The notes below the pieces were generated by a model. The model did no database searches. It saw only the letters and a program-made list of their open reading frames with translations, and was not told where the DNA came from. Both the position numbers and the translations under genes were made by a program. DNA of 64,000 nt from Lichenicola sp965198655 (lineage in GTDB: Bacteria > Pseudomonadota > Alphaproteobacteria > Acetobacterales > Acetobacteraceae), in contig OZ240668.1 in NCBI GenBank assembly GCA_965198655.1, forward strand, positions 2,976,001-3,040,000. Direction: 5' to 3'. Positions 62,401 through 64,000 of the stretch are shown here, piece by piece (the stretch's first letter is position 1; every line of letters starts with the position of its first letter).

Positions 62401-62707
62401 AGGCCGGCAGGGCGTACACGTCGACGCTGCCGGCACGGCGCGCGGTGAAGGCGATCCAGCGTCCGTCCGGCGAGAAGCGCGGAAACGAGACGGCGCCCGG
62501 ATCGTGGGTGAGACGGCGTGCGTCGCCGCCGGCCAGAGGCGCGGTCCACAGGTCGCCGTGGGCGACGAAGGCGATCGCAGTGGCCGACGCGTTGGGAGTG
62601 CGCATCATCGGTGCGGTGGCGGCGCGGGAGGCGGGCGCGGAGGCGACCAGCAGCCCCCCGAGCAGGACACCGAGGTGCCGGCCTGGCCGCCCGCGATCCC
62701 GGATCAT
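59414..62707 (-). CDS. Tricorn-like S41 protease with beta-propeller domains
   Basis: The 1097-residue protein has a signal peptide (LLVASAPASRAA), WD40/TolB-like propeller blades (SFPRFSPDGRWIAF, HPAWSPDGHAIAYE, TPVWSPDGSRLAV and others), a PDZ region near HDGDFLLAIDGHAL and an S41 core. Likely catalytic residues are H748 (SSHTF), S971 (GSGSDGD) and E1029 (WIIENTGVSPDI), in the order seen in archaeal tricorn. It is probably periplasmic and degrades peptides. ATG 62707 was chosen to give the signal peptide. Confidence 0.92.
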   Translation of the reverse strand: MIRDRGRPGRHLGVLLGGLLVASAPASRAATAPMMRTPNASATAIAFVAHGDLWTAPLAGGDARRLTHDPGAVSFPRFSPDGRWIAFTARRAGSVDVYALPASGGPIRRLTFDAASSGSDNRVVTWTPDSRRVVFLSSRSSPSPKIVRAFTVPIEGGLREALPLDHSGLLSFAPGGQAIAFNRIYRNDALPKRYVGGQAQDIDTYDLRTRRLVRITRWKGTDTAPMWFGRVIYFLSDRGPGFRSNIWAYDLDARSVAQVTRFTDLDVDEPSLGGHTITFAQGGRLYALDLPSRTLRAVPVQVPDDGARTAPRTVAVGDAARVTDATGGVDYALSPDGGDLLLSARGELFDLPGLGAARDLTGTPGADEDHPAWSPDGHAIAYETDASGEQQLAVRTMPGGAERVLTRMRSGYLYTPVWSPDGSRLAVADANHRLWLVPTAGGAPRLVASDPQAEIRDAAFSPDGRWLAYSTLRANHQRAIHLDELATGRDAIVSDAMDSDRLPQFSADGRVLFFVSQRNELPLVSDRDDENIIATLNSDGLFAATLDPDDRSPLSPDTASVPGAPVAPLHVDLDRLMARAVALPVTPAVIASLEVRGSRLFYETRPPQLIDGDLPGQQAALHVFDLDTQADRTIATGLDNHSLSAGGGSVAFRRDGAWHVASTGPGIANDMTLDLSGLRATIDPHREWAEMLENAWRLDRDVFFSRAMNGNDWQAVHDAYAALLPRVGSEDDFLYLLGQMQGELGSSHTFLRPGARLDARMPVVTGRLGVDYALDPASHRYRLAHILQGDNTRADFVSPLTAPGLHLHDGDFLLAIDGHALAAPTDPDALLVGVGGRVTLTVAPAADGKRRDVVVTPIADEQPLRSFDRTWRNRLRVDQLSGGRIGYVALTDFTSGGWGEFVRQFYPQADKEGMILDVRWNRGGFTSQAVLAVLRRTLAGGFVNREGAVSPLPVAVPPRAMVTLLNWGSGSDGDQFPYYFRRYGLGPLVGTRSWGGVQGINAPWRLMDGTAITIPKDALADPDGHWIIENTGVSPDITVDDRPDEAVTGQDAQLEAAVRVALDRVRRLPPVQPKAPPPLPAYPAAGMVPPASFGGRG

Positions 62708-62738
62708 GGGAGCCGGGCGCCGGGACAGCGGGCCGGCC

Positions 62739-62948
62739 TCAGAGTGCCACGAACATCCAGGCCAGCGCCGAGAACGGCACCAGGGCCAGCAGGACGCGGC
62801 CGGCGCAGTCGGCGCTGGCTTGCGCCTGGCGGGAGGCGACGATCCGGCCCAGCCGGCGGTGCAGCGCCGACGTGCCGGCGGGACGGCCGAACAACGCGCT
62901 GTCGCTCTGGAACAGGGCGTAGCCGGCATCGAAGCTGAGGGTGGTCAT
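62739..62948 (-). CDS. Small hypothetical membrane protein
   Basis: The 69-residue product has one C-terminal hydrophobic segment (VLLALVPFSALAWMFVAL), so it may be tail-anchored. AAGGAG lies 8 bases before ATG 62948. It is 31 bases upstream of the tricorn-like protease gene on the same strand and probably co-transcribed. No function is recognised. Confidence 0.65.
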   Translation of the reverse strand: MTTLSFDAGYALFQSDSALFGRPAGTSALHRRLGRIVASRQAQASADCAGRVLLALVPFSALAWMFVAL

Positions 62949-63138
62949 GATGGCGTCTCCTTCATGGACCGGGAACGGCCCATGCCAGACACATTGCAGC
63001 CGGCGTGCCAGAAGGGGCGCTTCGGCTAACTCATTGCGTTCGCTGTGTTCTTCTCAAGGCGCTCGGCCTTCTATCGGCAGAAGGTCGTCATCATTCCCGA
63101 CAGTTGGTGTCTTTTGCCAAGACATGGCTCACCTTGTG

Positions 63139-64000
63139 CTAGAGCCGCTGCGCCGCGTCCGCCAGGCGAAGCAGGCGAAGGAAGTTGCCGCTCCAGAACG
63201 CCGCGATCTCGGTCTCACCGTAGCCGCGCGACAGCAGCTCCGCCGTCATCGCCGGGCTCTCCGACGCGTTGCTCCAGCCCCTGATGGCGCCACCGCCGTC
63301 GAAGTCGGAGCTGATCCCGACATGCGCCGCGCCGATGCGGCGCACCACGTAGTCGATGTGGTCGACGAAGTCCGCGACGTCGACGTCGCCGCCACGGGCG
63401 CTGATCCCGCGCGGGCGCAGGAAGCCGGGCATGGCGGTGATCTGGATCAGGCCGCCGGTGTCGCGCAGCGCGTCGAGCTGGACGTCGTCGAGGTTGCGCC
63501 GGTGGTCGCACAGGGCGCGGACGCAGCTATGGGTCGCCACCACCGGGGTCGTCGAGTGCTCGGCCGCCTGCAGCATCGCGCTGCGCGACAGGTGCGACAC
63601 GTCCACCAGCAGGCCGTGGCGGTTCATCTCGGCCACCGCCTCGCGGCCGAACGGGCTCAGGCCGCCGTGACGCTCCTCGCCGTCGCCGCGGTCGCGGCGC
63701 GGGATGGCGCTGTCGGCGATGGCGTTGTGGCCGTTATGGGTCAGGGTGACGTAGCGGGCGCCCTTGGCGCGCACCGCGGCCACCAGCGACAGGTCCTCGC
63801 CGAACGCATACGCGTTCTCGACCGCCGGCACGATGGCGATGGCGTCGTCCCGGCGCGCCTGCTCGATCGCGTCCGCGGTCGCGCACAGCCTGGCGCGGAT
63901 GCCGTTCCGCTCCGTGCCCATTTCCCCGATCCGGTCCAGCATGGCCAGCACGCGCTCGGCAGCCGCGGCGTGGCCGGCGGGGTCGGTCGGCCCTTGTGGG
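63139..64000 (-). CDS. Membrane dipeptidase (M19) family protein, 5' end outside window
   Basis: The frame stays open to the window edge, so the N-terminal part with the first metal ligands (HxD) is missing. Visible M19 features are the bridging glutamate in VENAYAFGEDLSL, LTHNGHNAI, VDVSHLS, and THSCVRALCDHRRNL with further ligands, then GISSDFDGGG. Such enzymes hydrolyse dipeptides, often with a D- or dehydro-residue. It is read towards the tricorn-like protease locus and could act on its products. Confidence 0.9.
   Translation of the reverse strand, partial: PQGPTDPAGHAAAAERVLAMLDRIGEMGTERNGIRARLCATADAIEQARRDDAIAIVPAVENAYAFGEDLSLVAAVRAKGARYVTLTHNGHNAIADSAIPRRDRGDGEERHGGLSPFGREAVAEMNRHGLLVDVSHLSRSAMLQAAEHSTTPVVATHSCVRALCDHRRNLDDVQLDALRDTGGLIQITAMPGFLRPRGISARGGDVDVADFVDHIDYVVRRIGAAHVGISSDFDGGGAIRGWSNASESPAMTAELLSRGYGETEIAAFWSGNFLRLLRLADAAQRL

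Noticed and set aside
1..64000. CRISPR array, tRNA, rRNA or a complete insertion sequence
   Set aside because: No regularly spaced direct repeats, no cloverleaf-like sequences and no transposase reading frame were found on either strand.

Overview
The window is 64 kb of high-GC DNA with densely packed genes. Gene content (FMN-riboswitch riboflavin operon, RibBA fusion, OhrR/Ohr, Ku/LigD, DUF3297, CUT2 ABC operon with a SorC regulator) fits an alphaproteobacterium. Four copies of a compound-hairpin repeat with GGGGCC/GGCCCC and AGGGGC/GCCCCT stems remind me of intergenic repeats in Acetobacteraceae. That family assignment is an inference and was not tested. No rRNA, tRNA, CRISPR array or complete insertion sequence was seen.

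Layout. 1-5.8 kb: a translationally coupled plus-strand set of an aconitase-family enzyme (cut by the window edge), an MFS organic-anion carrier and an exported lactonase-type beta-propeller, followed by a GntR-type regulator with two winged-helix modules. 6.1-7.7 kb: a sedolisin-family acid protease. 7.9-11.6 kb (minus): ribD-ribE-ribBA-ribH behind an FMN riboswitch. 11.6-14.2 kb: a secreted hypothetical protein, a frameshifted glutathione S-transferase, and divergent ohrR/ohr around a nested palindrome. 14.3-18.1 kb (minus): an iron(III)-type ABC importer. 18.3-22.9 kb: an entericidin-like lipoprotein, a periplasmic peroxiredoxin, a lytic transglycosylase with SPOR domain, and Wzm/Wzt-type polysaccharide exporter genes.

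An AT-richer accessory island fills about 22.9-28.5 kb. It holds the 3' part of a TraA-type relaxase/helicase gene, a Panacea-domain (SocA-like) antitoxin with an unrecognised partner, a small putative DNA-binding protein, and a type II restriction-modification pair strongly resembling RsrI/EcoRI. The divergent promoter region of the pair carries two adjacent copies of the predicted recognition site GAATTC.

28.5-44.2 kb is mostly housekeeping or stress genes: a PhyH-type dioxygenase, a glycogen-debranching-type hydrolase, the NHEJ pair ligD-ku (ligD carries an in-frame copy of the dispersed repeat between its ligase and polymerase domains), a POT-like transporter with an altered ExxER motif, SDR enzymes, a glycosyltransferase-like protein with a discoidin domain, DUF3297, an NCS1 permease, OsmC and AhcY.

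44.4-55.8 kb is the most coherent metabolic unit. A SorC-type regulator diverges from a minus-strand run encoding an FGGY kinase, acetoin-dehydrogenase-like E1alpha, E1beta and lipoyl/hydrolase E2, a CUT2 sugar ABC importer and two SDRs. I infer uptake, oxidation, phosphorylation and thiamine-dependent cleavage of a deoxyketose-like sugar or polyol. 56-59.1 kb carries a Fic enzyme with an inhibitory helix and an AT-rich orphan gene. 59.4-64 kb carries a tricorn-like S41 protease, a small membrane protein and the 3' part of an M19 dipeptidase gene.
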